64,000 bases of DNA from Microvirga ossetica. Its GTDB lineage: Bacteria > Pseudomonadota > Alphaproteobacteria > Rhizobiales > Beijerinckiaceae. The notes beneath the pieces are model-generated. The model saw only the letters and a list, made by a program, of their open reading frames with translations. It was not told the DNA's origin and made no database searches. The stretch covers positions 4,311,501 to 4,375,500 of the forward strand of contig NZ_CP016616.1 in assembly GCF_002741015.1 (NCBI RefSeq), in the 5' to 3' direction. This document shows positions 8,071 through 20,503 of this stretch, piece after piece; the first letter of the stretch is position 1; the number at the start of each line of letters is the position of its first letter. Position numbers and translations under genes: made by a program.

Positions 8071-10602
8071 ATGGCTTACGAGGGCGATATGCCAAAGGGT
8101 TCGGCCATCGACCGTTCCGACCGTCACGGCCATATCGGATGGGTGCTGCTTCTCGCCGGCATTCTCGTCGGCGCAACTCTCTCTCTTCGTTTCCTCGCCA
8201 TGGAGCACGCGCAACTGATGATCCTCGGCCTCCTGGCTTTCTTCGCCATGGCCGGCGTGTTCTTTCTCTTCGCCATGGCGATCGGCGTGGTTCAGTTTTC
8301 CGGGCAGACGGCGCGCAACGATATCACCAAGCTCATGGCCGATACGTCGAGCGACGGGCTCGTGGCGATCGAGGACGACGGGCGCATCACCTATGCCAAC
8401 GAGGCCTATCTGTCTTTCGCCGGCCTGCAGGGCGGAGAGGTGCGGTCGGTCGAGCGCCTGTTCACGGGCGCGCCGGAAGTCTCGGAGGCGGTCTATCGTC
8501 TTGCGCAGGCCGCGCGCGAACATCGCACCGGCTCCGAGGAAATCCGCCTGTCGCCCGCCTTGAACGGGGCGCAGGAATTCGGCTGGTATCGGGTCCGCGT
8601 GCGTCCCGTGCCGCGACCGAACGGGCGTCAGGCGGCGCTCTGGATGATCCGCGAGGTGACGCATGAACGGGAGCGCCAGGAAAACGTCTTCCAGGAACTC
8701 CAGCACGCCATCGACTATCTCGACCATGCCCCTGCGGGGTTTCTCTCTGTCGATTCCACCGGGTCCATCGTCTATCTGAACGCCACGCTCGCCTCGTGGC
8801 TCGACTACGACCTCGCGACGGTCGGATCCGGCGGGCTGAACCTCGCCGACATCGTGCCGCGCGACGTGGTGTCGATGATGACGTCGTTCTCGGGCGAGGC
8901 GGGCAGCGTCCGCACCGAGACCTTCGATCTCGATCTGCGCCGCCGCAACGGCCAGTTCCTGCCGGTGCGCCTCTATCACCGCATCGCCTTCGGCCAGGAC
9001 GGGCGGATGGGCGCATCCCGGACGCTCGTTCTCAACCGCTCCGCCGGCGGCGAAGTCGACGAAGGACAGCGGGCCGCGGAGGTGCGCTTCGCGCGCTTCT
9101 TCAACAACACGCCCATCGCGATCGCGACGGTCAATCGCGCCGGGCGCATCGTTCACGCCAACGCGCCGTTCTCGAAGCTGTTCGGCTCGCTGCCGCGCGC
9201 CGGCGACACCGGAGACGAGGGGCCCTCTATCCTCGATGCCTTCCGTGAACGCGGCGCGATCGAGGCCGGCCTCAAGGCGGCGGCGGAGAACAAGGGCGAC
9301 ATCCCGCCGCTCGAATTGCAGACCGCGGGCGAGAATGCCGGCTCCGTCCGGGTCTGGGTGACGCCGGTCGGCGATACCGGCGCGGACGGCGAGACGGCGA
9401 TCCTCTACGCCCTCGACACCACCGACTTCCGTAAGGTGGAGGAGCAGCTCGCCCAGTCGCAGAAGATGAACGCGGTCGGCCAACTCGCCGGCGGCGTGGC
9501 GCACGACTTCAACAATGTGCTGCAGGCGATCATCGGCTACAGCGACCTGCTGCTCGCCAACCACCGCCCGACCGATCCGTCCTTCCAGGACATCATGCAG
9601 ATCAAGCAGAACGCCAACCGGGCCGCGGGCCTGGTGCGGCAACTTCTGGCCTTCTCCCGCCGCCAGACCCTGCGGCCGGAGGTGCTCAACCTCAACGATC
9701 AGCTCTACGATCTCTCCATGCTGCTCAAGCGCCTTCTCGGTGAGCGCGTGGCGCTGGATCTCAGCCACGGCCGCGACCTCTGGTTCGTGAAGGCCGACGT
9801 GAACCAGTTCGAGCAGGTGGTGGTGAACCTTGCGGTCAACGCGCGCGATGCGATGCCGGACGGCGGCAAGCTCGCGATCCGCACCGGGAACGTGTCTGCC
9901 GCCGAGGCAGCTCGGCTGAACGTGAGCGCCATGCCGCCGGCCGATTACGTCGTCGTCGAGGTTTCCGACACGGGCTCGGGCATGACGCCGGACGTGCTGG
10001 AAAAGATCTTCGAGCCCTTCTTCACCACCAAGGAGGTGGGCAAGGGGACCGGCCTCGGCCTCTCGACCGTGTTCGGCATCGTCAAGCAGTCGGGCGGCTA
10101 TATCGACGTCGATTCGAAGCCCGGGAACGGCACGACCTTCCGCATCTACCTGCCGCGGCACATCCCCGAGATCCAGGAGACGCCCGAGGAGGTGAAGCCC
10201 GAGGTGGTCCGCAAGCCGGCCGCCGACATGACGGGGCAGGGCACGATCCTCCTTGTCGAGGATGAGGATCCGGTGCGCGCCGTGAACGCCCGGGCCCTGT
10301 CCGCCCGCGGCTACACCGTGCTCGAGGCGGCCTCCGGCATCGAGGCGCTCGAGATCATCCAGGAGCGCGGCGCGCCGGTCGACCTCGTCGTGTCCGACGT
10401 GGTCATGCCGGAGATGGACGGCCCGACCCTGCTCGGCGAACTGCGCAAGCTCTATCCCGATCTCAAGGTGATCTTCGTCTCAGGCTATGCCGAGGAAGCC
10501 TTCCGCAAGAACCTGCCGGAAGGGGAGGAGTTCAACTTCCTGCCCAAGCCCTTCAGCCTGCGCCAGCTGGTCGAGACGGTGAAGCAGGTCATCGGGCTCT
10601 AA
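8071..10602 (+). CDS. cckA: Cell-cycle hybrid sensor histidine kinase CckA
   Basis: CckA autophosphorylates and feeds phosphate through ChpT to CtrA and CpdR, setting the cell cycle and flagellar genes. The 843-residue protein has two membrane segments near residues 22-42 and 49-74, then two or three PAS-like domains, HisKA with [12 protein letters not shown] (His478), an HATPase domain ([31 protein letters not shown]) and a C-terminal receiver ([10 protein letters not shown]; phospho-acceptor Asp776 in [12 protein letters not shown]; Lys in LPKPFS). It matches CckA architecture throughout. An in-frame ATG at 8089 has GAGGG four bases upstream and is an alternative start. recA follows. Confidence 0.93.
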   Translation: MAYEGDMPKGSAIDRSDRHGHIGWVLLLAGILVGATLSLRFLAMEHAQLMILGLLAFFAMAGVFFLFAMAIGVVQFSGQTARNDITKLMADTSSDGLVAIEDDGRITYANEAYLSFAGLQGGEVRSVERLFTGAPEVSEAVYRLAQAAREHRTGSEEIRLSPALNGAQEFGWYRVRVRPVPRPNGRQAALWMIREVTHERERQENVFQELQHAIDYLDHAPAGFLSVDSTGSIVYLNATLASWLDYDLATVGSGGLNLADIVPRDVVSMMTSFSGEAGSVRTETFDLDLRRRNGQFLPVRLYHRIAFGQDGRMGASRTLVLNRSAGGEVDEGQRAAEVRFARFFNNTPIAIATVNRAGRIVHANAPFSKLFGSLPRAGDTGDEGPSILDAFRERGAIEAGLKAAAENKGDIPPLELQTAGENAGSVRVWVTPVGDTGADGETAILYALDTTDFRKVEEQLAQSQKMNAVGQLAGGVAHDFNNVLQAIIGYSDLLLANHRPTDPSFQDIMQIKQNANRAAGLVRQLLAFSRRQTLRPEVLNLNDQLYDLSMLLKRLLGERVALDLSHGRDLWFVKADVNQFEQVVVNLAVNARDAMPDGGKLAIRTGNVSAAEAARLNVSAMPPADYVVVEVSDTGSGMTPDVLEKIFEPFFTTKEVGKGTGLGLSTVFGIVKQSGGYIDVDSKPGNGTTFRIYLPRHIPEIQETPEEVKPEVVRKPAADMTGQGTILLVEDEDPVRAVNARALSARGYTVLEAASGIEALEIIQERGAPVDLVVSDVVMPEMDGPTLLGELRKLYPDLKVIFVSGYAEEAFRKNLPEGEEFNFLPKPFSLRQLVETVKQVIGL

Positions 10603-10611
10603 ATCGTTGAA

Positions 10612-10626
10612 TTAGCACAATTTTAA
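10612..10626 (+). promoter_or_regulatory. Candidate CtrA-binding site upstream of recA
   Basis: TTAG-CACAATT-TTAA, followed by CCAT, differs from TTAA-N7-TTAA by one base and has the TTAACCAT half-site favoured by CtrA. It sits just after the cckA stop and about 150 bases before recA. Confidence 0.4.
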
Positions 10627-10672
10627 CCATGCGACATCGTGGCCGACGTTGAGGCTGTGAATTCACGGGCGA

Positions 10673-10712
10673 GAACAAAAAAAGAACTTGCGGGTGAGAA
10701 CAAAGTAAGTAC
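10673..10712 (+). promoter_or_regulatory. Tandem LexA (SOS) boxes of the recA promoter
   Basis: Two alphaproteobacterial SOS boxes lie in tandem: GAAC-N7-GAAC at 10673-10687 and GAAC-N7-GTAC at 10698-10712. Their starts are 25 bases apart. The second abuts a TATATT sequence (10714-10719) that could be the -10 element, so LexA bound here would block the promoter. recA starts at 10775. Confidence 0.82.
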
Positions 10713-10774
10713 ATATATTCTCTCAACACCGCGTTGAGATTCACTCCTCCTCCATGCCATAAGGATGTTAGGTC

Positions 10775-11869
<1,095 letters not shown>

Positions 11870-11894
11870 GTTTTGCTCTCCTTCAAGGGCAAAG

Positions 11895-11928
11895 AGAGGC
11901 CGTCGCGAGAGATCGCGGCGGTCTTTTC
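11895..11928 (+). terminator. Intrinsic terminator after recA
   Basis: GGCCGTCGCGA and TCGCGGCGGTC form a stem with one G-U pair and a GAGA tetraloop, followed by TTTTCGTTT. It lies about 25 bases after the recA stop. Confidence 0.7.
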
Positions 11929-12075
11929 GTTTCCCCGCTCTCGGAGGAGAGAGGGGAAACGCCTTCCTGAATTAGACCACACGCCGCCTCGACAGCGCGG
12001 GCGCGGGCGGCTAAAACCGGCCACATTCATACCTTTTCGGGCCCTGAAAAGCCCTTACCGTAAGTCTGAGAACCC

Positions 12076-14727
<2,652 letters not shown>

Positions 14728-14735
14728 GATCAAGC

Positions 14736-14874
14736 GTCATCCCGGACGGCGCAAGCCGGTCCGGGATCGGATGCGGCACACTTACGTCATGGCCGGGCTT
14801 GTCCCGGCCATCTCGCTTTTATGAGGCTCGGTGCTTCTCGGATCGGGATCACCGGCACAAGGCCGGCGATGACG
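14736..14874. repeat. Cluster of three GTCAT/CCGG palindromic repeats
   Basis: Three different hairpin-forming palindromes sit head to tail after alaS: 14736-14769 (CATCCCGGAC...GTCCGGGATC), 14785-14815 (GTCATGGCCGGG...CCCGGCCATC) and 14844-14874 (GATCACCGGC...GCCGGCGATGAC). They resemble REP-like intergenic palindromes common in Rhizobiales genomes. Related sequences recur at 47390 and 51349. Confidence 0.6.
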
Positions 14875-14889
14875 TCGAGGAGGCTGCCC

Positions 14890-15354
14890 TCAATCGTGAT
14901 CCGGATGCTGCCGGGAGGCCATCTTCTCCATCTCCTCCGGCGTCGCGTAATCGCCCGTCCGCTCCCCGGGCAGGGTATGCAGCCTCTCGAAGGCGGGAAG
15001 CTTGCTCTCGAGGCCGTACTGGATCTCCGGCGTAACCCGGCCCGGCTCGTCGAGGCTGCCAATGGACACGCTGATGCGGTCGTTCTCCAGATAGGAATAG
15101 GTCAGCGGCGTGCCGCAATCCGTGCAGAAGCCGCGCTCTACGGCCTTGGAACTCTTGAAGACGCTAAGCTGGCCCTTCGTCCAGACCAGATCCTTGCGCG
15201 GCACGCCGGTAAGTGATGCAAAGTAATTGCCGAATGCCTTCTGGCACATGCGGCAATGGCAGATGCTGGCATGGGTCGGCTCGGACATCAGCGCATAGCG
15301 AACGGCGCCGCATTGGCAGCCTCCGGTCATGACTGACTTCGTGGCATTGGTCAT
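14890..15354 (-). CDS. GFA (glutathione-dependent formaldehyde-activating-like) family protein
   Basis: This 154-residue zinc-binding protein belongs to the GFA/CENP-V family. Zinc ligands are seen in GGCQCGAVRY (residues 11-20), CHCRMCQKAFG (near 33) and FCTDCGTPL (near 81). Family members are often called formaldehyde-activating enzymes, but the function of most is untested. The start at 15354 has AAGGA seven bases upstream. Only about 30 bases separate its start from the IS630 element, so the insertion has cut it off from any promoter that lay further upstream. Confidence 0.88.
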   Translation of the reverse strand: MTNATKSVMTGGCQCGAVRYALMSEPTHASICHCRMCQKAFGNYFASLTGVPRKDLVWTKGQLSVFKSSKAVERGFCTDCGTPLTYSYLENDRISVSIGSLDEPGRVTPEIQYGLESKLPAFERLHTLPGERTGDYATPEEMEKMASRQHPDHD

Positions 15355-15382
15355 GGTATTTTCCTTAGTCTCGATCGATCAG

Positions 15383-16452
15383 CTAAGCAGCGATTCGGTG
15401 GTTGGCCAACGGATGGCGACTTCGCTCGCAATTGAGCATCGCGACCGCCTCGTGGATGGCATCATCGAGGTTCTCTGGACCCGCGAAAGTCTGGTGAGCA
15501 AGATGATGCTGCTTCAGATCGCGCCAGAGCTCTTCGATGGCGTTGAGTTCGGGAGCGTACTTTGGCAGCCATTCGACCGTGAGCCAGGGCGCCCGCTCGG
15601 CGAGGGCGGCGCGCGTCGCCTTGCTGGTGTGGATCGGGCCATTATCGAGGACGAGCACGATCGGCTTCGTCGCACGAGCGGACGTTGGGCCATACTGCGT
15701 GTCGATCTGGTCCAGCAGCGCGATAAAATCGGCACTGCGCTTGCTCCGGCTGGTGCGCACGATCAGGTCCCGCGGGGCCCAGTCGAGCAGACCGAGCATC
15801 GCCACCTTGGCGGCTTGGCCGGGCGCGGGAATGCGCAGATCCGCGCCCTTCTTGGCCCAAGCATGGGCGAGATAGGGGTGGGTGAGCGCTTCGGATTCAT
15901 CCCCGAACAAGAGCACGATATCGCCCGCCTCGGCCTGCGCCTTCAGGAGCTTGCGGCGCAGGCCGGCGCGGTCCACGGCGTCTGCATCCTGGCGGCCCTT
16001 CAGGGTATGGCGCGGCCGGCGCCAGCGGAAATCCCCTTTTGGCGCAACACGACCGAGAGCCGTGAGCGCGAGATGCGCACGCCGGAGCGCTTCTCGATCT
16101 CGTCGGCCAGCCGCGGCAAGGTCCAGTTGGGGCGATTTGCGACCGATCCCGCCAGAACCGCCTCGGCCACCGCGAGCGCCCGCTCGGCCTTGACCGGTGC
16201 CGGTCCCGGGGCAACGGATCGCCGCAGCGCGTCGACCCCACCCGTCATGAAAGCGCTGCGCCAGAGCCGCACGGTATCCTCGCGCACGCCGAAGGCCTCG
16301 GCGATCCGCGGGCTCGTCCAGCCCGCCAGGGTCAGCAGGAGCGCCCGCGCCCGATCCGCCTCGCCCCGATCGCGCGAGTGGCTGAGAGCCATGAGCTCAC
16401 GCCGCTGCGCGGCGCTTGCGACAACAGGGGATTTGCCCGCCATGATCCGCAT
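15383..16452 (-). CDS. IS630-family transposase, two frames joined by a -1 shift
   Basis: The first frame (16452 to about 16000) has an N-terminal helix-turn-helix (WTSPRIAEAFGVREDTVRLW) and ends early. The second frame continues the family sequence (FRWRRPRHTLKGRQ, then the DDE core) to 15383. Catalytic residues are Asp in LLFGDESEA, Asp in LVLDNGPIHTS and Glu in PELNAIEELW. The switch falls on minus-strand A-AAG-GGG at 16039-16033, a proper X-XXY-YYZ heptamer in the right phase for -1 frameshifting. The joined product is about 356 residues, normal for IS630. The stop TAG uses the TA target duplication plus a flanking G. Confidence 0.85.
15386..15415 (+). repeat. Left terminal inverted repeat of the IS630 element
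   Basis: Begins AGCAGCGATT and ends GGCCAACGGATG, matching the right repeat at 22 of 30 positions. It encodes the last residues of the transposase on the minus strand. Confidence 0.85.
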
Positions 16453-16486
16453 CCCGAACCAAACTATGAGATGGAATCACAGACAG

Positions 16487-16516
16487 CATCCGTTGGCCAC
16501 CCCGCTGAAACCTGCT
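16487..16516 (-). repeat. Right terminal inverted repeat of the IS630 element
   Basis: Read inward on the minus strand it starts AGCAGGTTTC and ends GGCCAACGGATG. The outer five and inner twelve bases equal those of the left repeat. Confidence 0.85.
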
Positions 16517-16533
16517 TAGATCCGAAGGCCCTC

Positions 16534-17556
16534 ATGTCAACTTGGCTGGTCGAATCGACCAACCCGGCGCTGACGGCTTATGGAAATGTTCCACTATTTC
16601 ATCGACGCCTCAAGCTTTTCGAAAGTGCCGATGTGACCCGGCCAGATGTTTCCGCAGCGGCATCGGACAGCCGCCTTTCACCGGCCCGCCGGCTGCTCGT
16701 GATCCATAACCCGACGGCCGGGCGCGGTGAGCGCAGACGTCTCGCTGCCGTCCTGACCGCGCTTCGTAAAGAGGCGGTTCAGGTCGAGCTGCACGCAACG
16801 GGGAGCGCCGGCGATGCCGAGCGGACGGCGCGGGATTGCGGACCCGACATCGACGTGCTGGTGGTGGCCGGCGGCGACGGGACGATCAACGAGGCGATCA
16901 ACGGCTTGATGATGCGAGAGCGGTCCCCGGCGCTGGGGATCATTCCCATCGGCACCACCAATGTGCTGTCGCGGGAGCTGCGCATTCCGAGGCAAGCCGA
17001 TGCGCTGGCGCGACTCCTCGCCGATGGACGGACCCGGGACATCCATGTGGGCCGGGCGAACGGGCGATATTTTTCGCTCATGTGCGGGATCGGCATGGAC
17101 GCGCATATCGTCAATCGCACGAGCCTTCGCCTGAAGAAACGGATCGGCAAGCTGGCCTATATCCTGCAGGGCCTGCGTGAACTCGCGGCCGGGCTGCCGC
17201 GCCGCTATCGGGTCGAGATCGATCGCTCCGAGGTGGTGGAGGCAAGCTCCATCATCGTGGCGAAGAGCCGGTTCTACGGCGGAGAGTTCCAGCTCGCTTC
17301 ACAGGCGGATCTCGGCAAGCCCGAGTTCCAGGTCTGTCTTTTCCTGCGTGGCGGACGGTTGAGCACGCTGCTTTACATCATCGGCATGGGCATAGGTCAT
17401 CTCGACCGCATGCCGGGCTATCGGACGGTTGTGGCCACAGCGGTCAGCATCACCGGCCATGACGGCGACCCGGCACAGCTCGACGGAGACTGTCGAGGCT
17501 GCCTCCCGCTCGAGATCGGTTTGGGCGAGCGCCCGCTATCCGTGATCGCTCCCTGA
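16534..17556 (+). CDS. Diacylglycerol/lipid kinase (YegS/DagK-like)
   Basis: This 340-residue protein is a lipid kinase of the DAGK catalytic family, phosphorylating diacylglycerol or a related lipid. The nucleotide-binding motifs are VIHNPTAGRGERRR near residue 52, VVAGGDGTINEAINGL near 109 and GIIPIGTTNVLSREL near 133. The frame is open further upstream, but that part lies inside the IS element, so the native start is the ATG at 16534 with GAAGG five bases upstream. The IS tip is only 17 bases away, so the natural promoter may have been displaced. Confidence 0.85.
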   Translation: MSTWLVESTNPALTAYGNVPLFHRRLKLFESADVTRPDVSAAASDSRLSPARRLLVIHNPTAGRGERRRLAAVLTALRKEAVQVELHATGSAGDAERTARDCGPDIDVLVVAGGDGTINEAINGLMMRERSPALGIIPIGTTNVLSRELRIPRQADALARLLADGRTRDIHVGRANGRYFSLMCGIGMDAHIVNRTSLRLKKRIGKLAYILQGLRELAAGLPRRYRVEIDRSEVVEASSIIVAKSRFYGGEFQLASQADLGKPEFQVCLFLRGGRLSTLLYIIGMGIGHLDRMPGYRTVVATAVSITGHDGDPAQLDGDCRGCLPLEIGLGERPLSVIAP

Positions 17557-17561
17557 CAAGC

Positions 17562-17595
17562 CATAAAAGAAAACGGCCAGGCAAACCCGGCCGTT
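17562..17595 (-). terminator. Intrinsic terminator after icd
   Basis: On the minus strand AACGGCC and GGCCGTT pair around a ten-base loop and are followed by TTCTTTTA. It lies 30-60 bases past the icd stop and may also slow transcription from the convergent lipid kinase gene. Confidence 0.75.
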
Positions 17596-17623
17596 AACGT
17601 CGTCAGATCTGGCGAAACAAGCT

Positions 17624-18838
17624 TTAAGCAGCCATCGCCTTCTTGAGGTTTTCGTCGATTTTGTCGAGGAAGCCGGTGGTGGAGAGCCACTTCTGCTCGG
17701 CGCCGACGAGCAGCGCCAGGTCCTTGGTCATGTAGCCGGCCTCGACCGTGTCGACGCAGACCTTCTCCAGCGTCGCGGCGAACTTGGCGAGCTCGGGGTT
17801 GTCGTCGAGCTTGGCCCGGTGCGCCAGGCCGCGGGTCCAGGCGAAGATCGAGGCGATCGAGTTCGTCGACGTCTCCTTGCCTTTCTGATGCTCGCGGTAA
17901 TGGCGCGTCACCGTGCCGTGGGCTGCTTCCGCCTCCACCGTCTGCCCGTCCGGCGTCATCAGCACCGAGGTCATCAGGCCCAAGCTGCCGAAGCCCTGCG
18001 CCACCGTGTCGGACTGCACGTCGCCGTCGTAGTTCTTGCACGCCCAGACATAGCCGCCCGACCATTTCAGCGCCGAGGCCACCATGTCGTCGATCAGGCG
18101 GTGCTCGTAATGGATGCCGGCGGCGTCGAACTTCGCCTTGAACTCGTTCTGGTAGATCTCCTCGAAGATGTCCTTGAAGCGGCCGTCATAGACCTTCAGG
18201 ATCGTGTTCTTGGTCGAGAGATAGACCGGATACTTGCGGTTCAGGCCGTAGTTCAGCGAGGCGCGGGCAAAGTCGCGGATCGAGTCGTCGAGGTTGTACA
18301 TCGCCATGGCGACGCCGGCGTCCGGGAACTTGAACACCTCCTTCTCGATGACCGTGCCGTCCTCGCCCTCGAACTTGATCGTCATGCGACCCTTGCCGGG
18401 CACCTTGAAGTCGGTCGCCTTGTACTGGTCGCCGAAGGCATGGCGGCCGACGATGATCGGCTGGGTCCAGCCCGGCACCAGGCGCGGCACGTTCTTGCAG
18501 ATGATCGGCTCGCGGAAGATCACGCCGCCGAGGATGTTGCGGATCGTGCCGTTGGGCGACTTCCACATGTCCTTGAGCTTGAACTCCTCGACGCGGCCTT
18601 CGTCCGGCGTGATCGTGGCGCATTTGACGCCGACGCCGTACTTCTTGATCGCTTCCGCCGCCTCGACCGTGACCTTGTCGTTGGTCGCGTCGCGGTGCTC
18701 GACGCCGAGGTCGTAGTACTTCAGGTCGATGTCGAGATAGGGGTGGATCAGCTTCTCTTTGATGAAGTGCCAGATAATGCGGGTCATCTCGTCGCCGTCG
18801 AGCTCGACGACCGGATTGGCAACCTTGATCTTCGCCAT
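17624..18838 (-). CDS. icd: NADP-dependent isocitrate dehydrogenase
   Basis: This TCA-cycle enzyme decarboxylates isocitrate to 2-oxoglutarate with NADP. The 404-residue protein begins with [19 protein letters not shown], typical of the eukaryote-like dimeric class found in Rhizobiales. Substrate-binding [13 protein letters not shown] is near residue 94, catalytic Tyr and Lys regions follow, and the metal-binding Asp residues lie in the NYDGDVQSD segment near 270. The start is confirmed by the conserved MAKIKV N-terminus. It is convergent with the lipid kinase. Confidence 0.96.
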   Translation of the reverse strand: MAKIKVANPVVELDGDEMTRIIWHFIKEKLIHPYLDIDLKYYDLGVEHRDATNDKVTVEAAEAIKKYGVGVKCATITPDEGRVEEFKLKDMWKSPNGTIRNILGGVIFREPIICKNVPRLVPGWTQPIIVGRHAFGDQYKATDFKVPGKGRMTIKFEGEDGTVIEKEVFKFPDAGVAMAMYNLDDSIRDFARASLNYGLNRKYPVYLSTKNTILKVYDGRFKDIFEEIYQNEFKAKFDAAGIHYEHRLIDDMVASALKWSGGYVWACKNYDGDVQSDTVAQGFGSLGLMTSVLMTPDGQTVEAEAAHGTVTRHYREHQKGKETSTNSIASIFAWTRGLAHRAKLDDNPELAKFAATLEKVCVDTVEAGYMTKDLALLVGAEQKWLSTTGFLDKIDENLKKAMAA

Positions 18839-19208
18839 GATCTCACCTTGCGCTTAAGGGCTGGAACAGACCTGCCTTGCCGGCAGGCTGGTTACCGGGG
18901 CCTATAGCGCGGTTAAGCGCGGGGGGGAAGGTGGTAGCGGCACAGGAATTCAGCGCTTTCCGGCATGGCCTGCCATTTTCGCGTTTTCGGTGCACAGCGC
19001 CGCGCCGGAGAGGGAAGATTGCCATGGAATCGGGCCTAAGCCCGGCACGAAGACCTGAGAGCTCTGCCGGAACGCCCATTGCAGTAACGGCGGCGGTCGG
19101 CGCTGCAGCCCGTCCGGGCTATTACTGCGGCTGGGGCGGACCCATGCCAATCGGCGCCTGATGCTCCAGCTTGACCTTGCATTCAGCAGCAGCATCGAGA
19201 GCGCGATG
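18839..19208. other. Intergenic region before icd, no gene seen
   Basis: These 370 bases lie upstream of icd and beyond the 3' end of the ABC substrate-binding gene, both on the minus strand. Short open frames exist on both strands but have no good ribosome site or recognisable protein pattern. The icd promoter must lie here; I could not place it with confidence. Confidence 0.5.
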
Positions 19209-20198
19209 TCATTCGACGACCTCATCGGCAAGAGCGATCAGGGAATCGGGCACGGCAAGGCCGATCTGCCTTGCGGTTTTGAGACTGATCACCAATTCGA
19301 ACTGGGTCGGTCGTTCGATTGGCAGATCGGAAGGCTTGGCTCCCTTGAGGATGCGAACAGCATAATACGCCAGCCGCTTGAAGCTCTCGGAGAGGCGCGG
19401 ACCATAGGTCAGTAGGCCGCCGCTGTGGGCAAACATGCTCCAGCCGGATATGGCCGGGATCTTGTGTCGTAACGCATACTCGGAAACCTGCTCCCGGCTC
19501 TCCAGCATGACGCTGTCAGGCAGGATGACCAAGGCATCCGGCGCGTCCTGGTCGAGGCTTGCCAGAAAGGCGCTGACTTCCCGGACATTGCGGGTTGGGA
19601 CCCACCGCATCTCCATCCCAAGTTGCCGGGCCGTTTCCTGATTGGCCGCAACCTCAAGGTCGACACCCGGGTGGACTGGGTCCCCCATGAGGATCACCCT
19701 CCTGGTTTGCGGCGCAACCGTCCGCAGAATATCCAACCGCTTCGCATTCAACTCGATGGTCATAAAGCTGACGCCCGTCAGGTTGCCGCCCGGCCGGGCC
19801 ATGCTGTCGGTGAGATCAGCGGCGATGGGATCGCCGCTGAAGCCGTAGACGATCGGAATCCGGGTTACCGTTCGGAGACCGAAGATGGCTGCGCCCTGGG
19901 AGACAATCACGTCCGGCCTGAGGGCGAGCACCTCTTCGACGACGGCCGGCAGCCGTTCCGGATTCCCGTTAGCGGAGCGGGCGAGGACTTCAACATCACG
20001 GCCTTCGACATAGCCTTCGGCGGCGAGGCCGCTGCGGAACGCATCGAGGTAACTCGCCACCTGAGAAAGCGGGAACACGGACACCCAGGCAATTCTCGCA
20101 GGTATGCGCGGTGCCGGTTGCGCATGAGCGGAACTGTCCCGCAGAACAAGCGTAGCCAGCAGGATGGAAGCGATCATGAGACCCCATCGTGGCTTCAT
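19209..20198 (-). CDS. ABC transporter substrate-binding protein (ABC_sub_bind type)
   Basis: This 329-residue secreted protein belongs to the PF04392-like binding-protein family abundant in Rhizobiales. A signal peptide (GLMIASILLATLVL, then AHAQ) is followed by RIAWVSVFPLSQVASYLDAF, the family segment GYVEGRDVEV, GDPIAADLTDSMARPGGNLTG and SLKTARQIGLAVPDSL at the C-terminus. Start 20198 is chosen because GGAGG sits five bases upstream; the ATG at 20210 overlaps that site. No permease or ATPase is adjacent, so it is an orphan binding protein with unknown ligand. Confidence 0.88.
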   Translation of the reverse strand: MKPRWGLMIASILLATLVLRDSSAHAQPAPRIPARIAWVSVFPLSQVASYLDAFRSGLAAEGYVEGRDVEVLARSANGNPERLPAVVEEVLALRPDVIVSQGAAIFGLRTVTRIPIVYGFSGDPIAADLTDSMARPGGNLTGVSFMTIELNAKRLDILRTVAPQTRRVILMGDPVHPGVDLEVAANQETARQLGMEMRWVPTRNVREVSAFLASLDQDAPDALVILPDSVMLESREQVSEYALRHKIPAISGWSMFAHSGGLLTYGPRLSESFKRLAYYAVRILKGAKPSDLPIERPTQFELVISLKTARQIGLAVPDSLIALADEVVE

Positions 20199-20503
20199 CG
20201 GCTCCTCCATTTGGTCCCATCGGTGTCCTGCCCAAAAAGGTCCCGGGTCCGAGCGGCGGAAGTTATCTCGTCAATGGATGACATTACCGGATTACGTCAC
20301 GGAAATCCGGTGCCTTTGCTACCGAATGCCGAAGCAGTCGGAGATGGGAACTCTCCTCCCCACGAGGGGCAGGAAGGATCAGTCAAAGCCTTACATCGAA
20401 TGATGAGCCGGACGTCCGGGACCTCCGTAGTCTTCGGCATAGCTAGTCTTGAGATCGTGTTTGACGCTATGGGAGAGGGTCCATCCAATCCGGCTAAACC
20501 CTC
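20199..20503. other. Intergenic region, no gene seen
   Basis: This 305-base gap separates the divergent substrate-binding protein and the RNA methyltransferase genes. Open frames in it are short and read like chance translations. Promoters for both flanking genes are expected here but none is clear. Confidence 0.45.

Larger units (their letters stand above)
15386..16516 (-). mobile_element. Complete IS630-family insertion sequence (1131 bp)
   Basis: Imperfect 30-base terminal inverted repeats match at 22 positions: 15386-15415 and 16487-16516, both with AGCAG at the tip and GGCCAACGGATG inside. A TA target duplication flanks them (15384-15385 and 16517-16518). Rejoining the flanks gives C-TA-G, the CTAG target preferred by IS630 elements. 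It carries one transposase gene in two frames. It lies between the divergent GFA and lipid kinase genes. Confidence 0.9.

Noticed and set aside
8002..10161. Long minus-strand open frame (719 codons) opposite cckA
   Set aside because: The plus strand carries every CckA domain. The minus frame is rich in R, H, G and D with no domain, as expected for a shadow in GC-rich DNA.
18877..19161. Plus-strand frame of 94 codons upstream of icd
   Set aside because: No ribosome site and no protein-like pattern apart from a short glycine-rich end.
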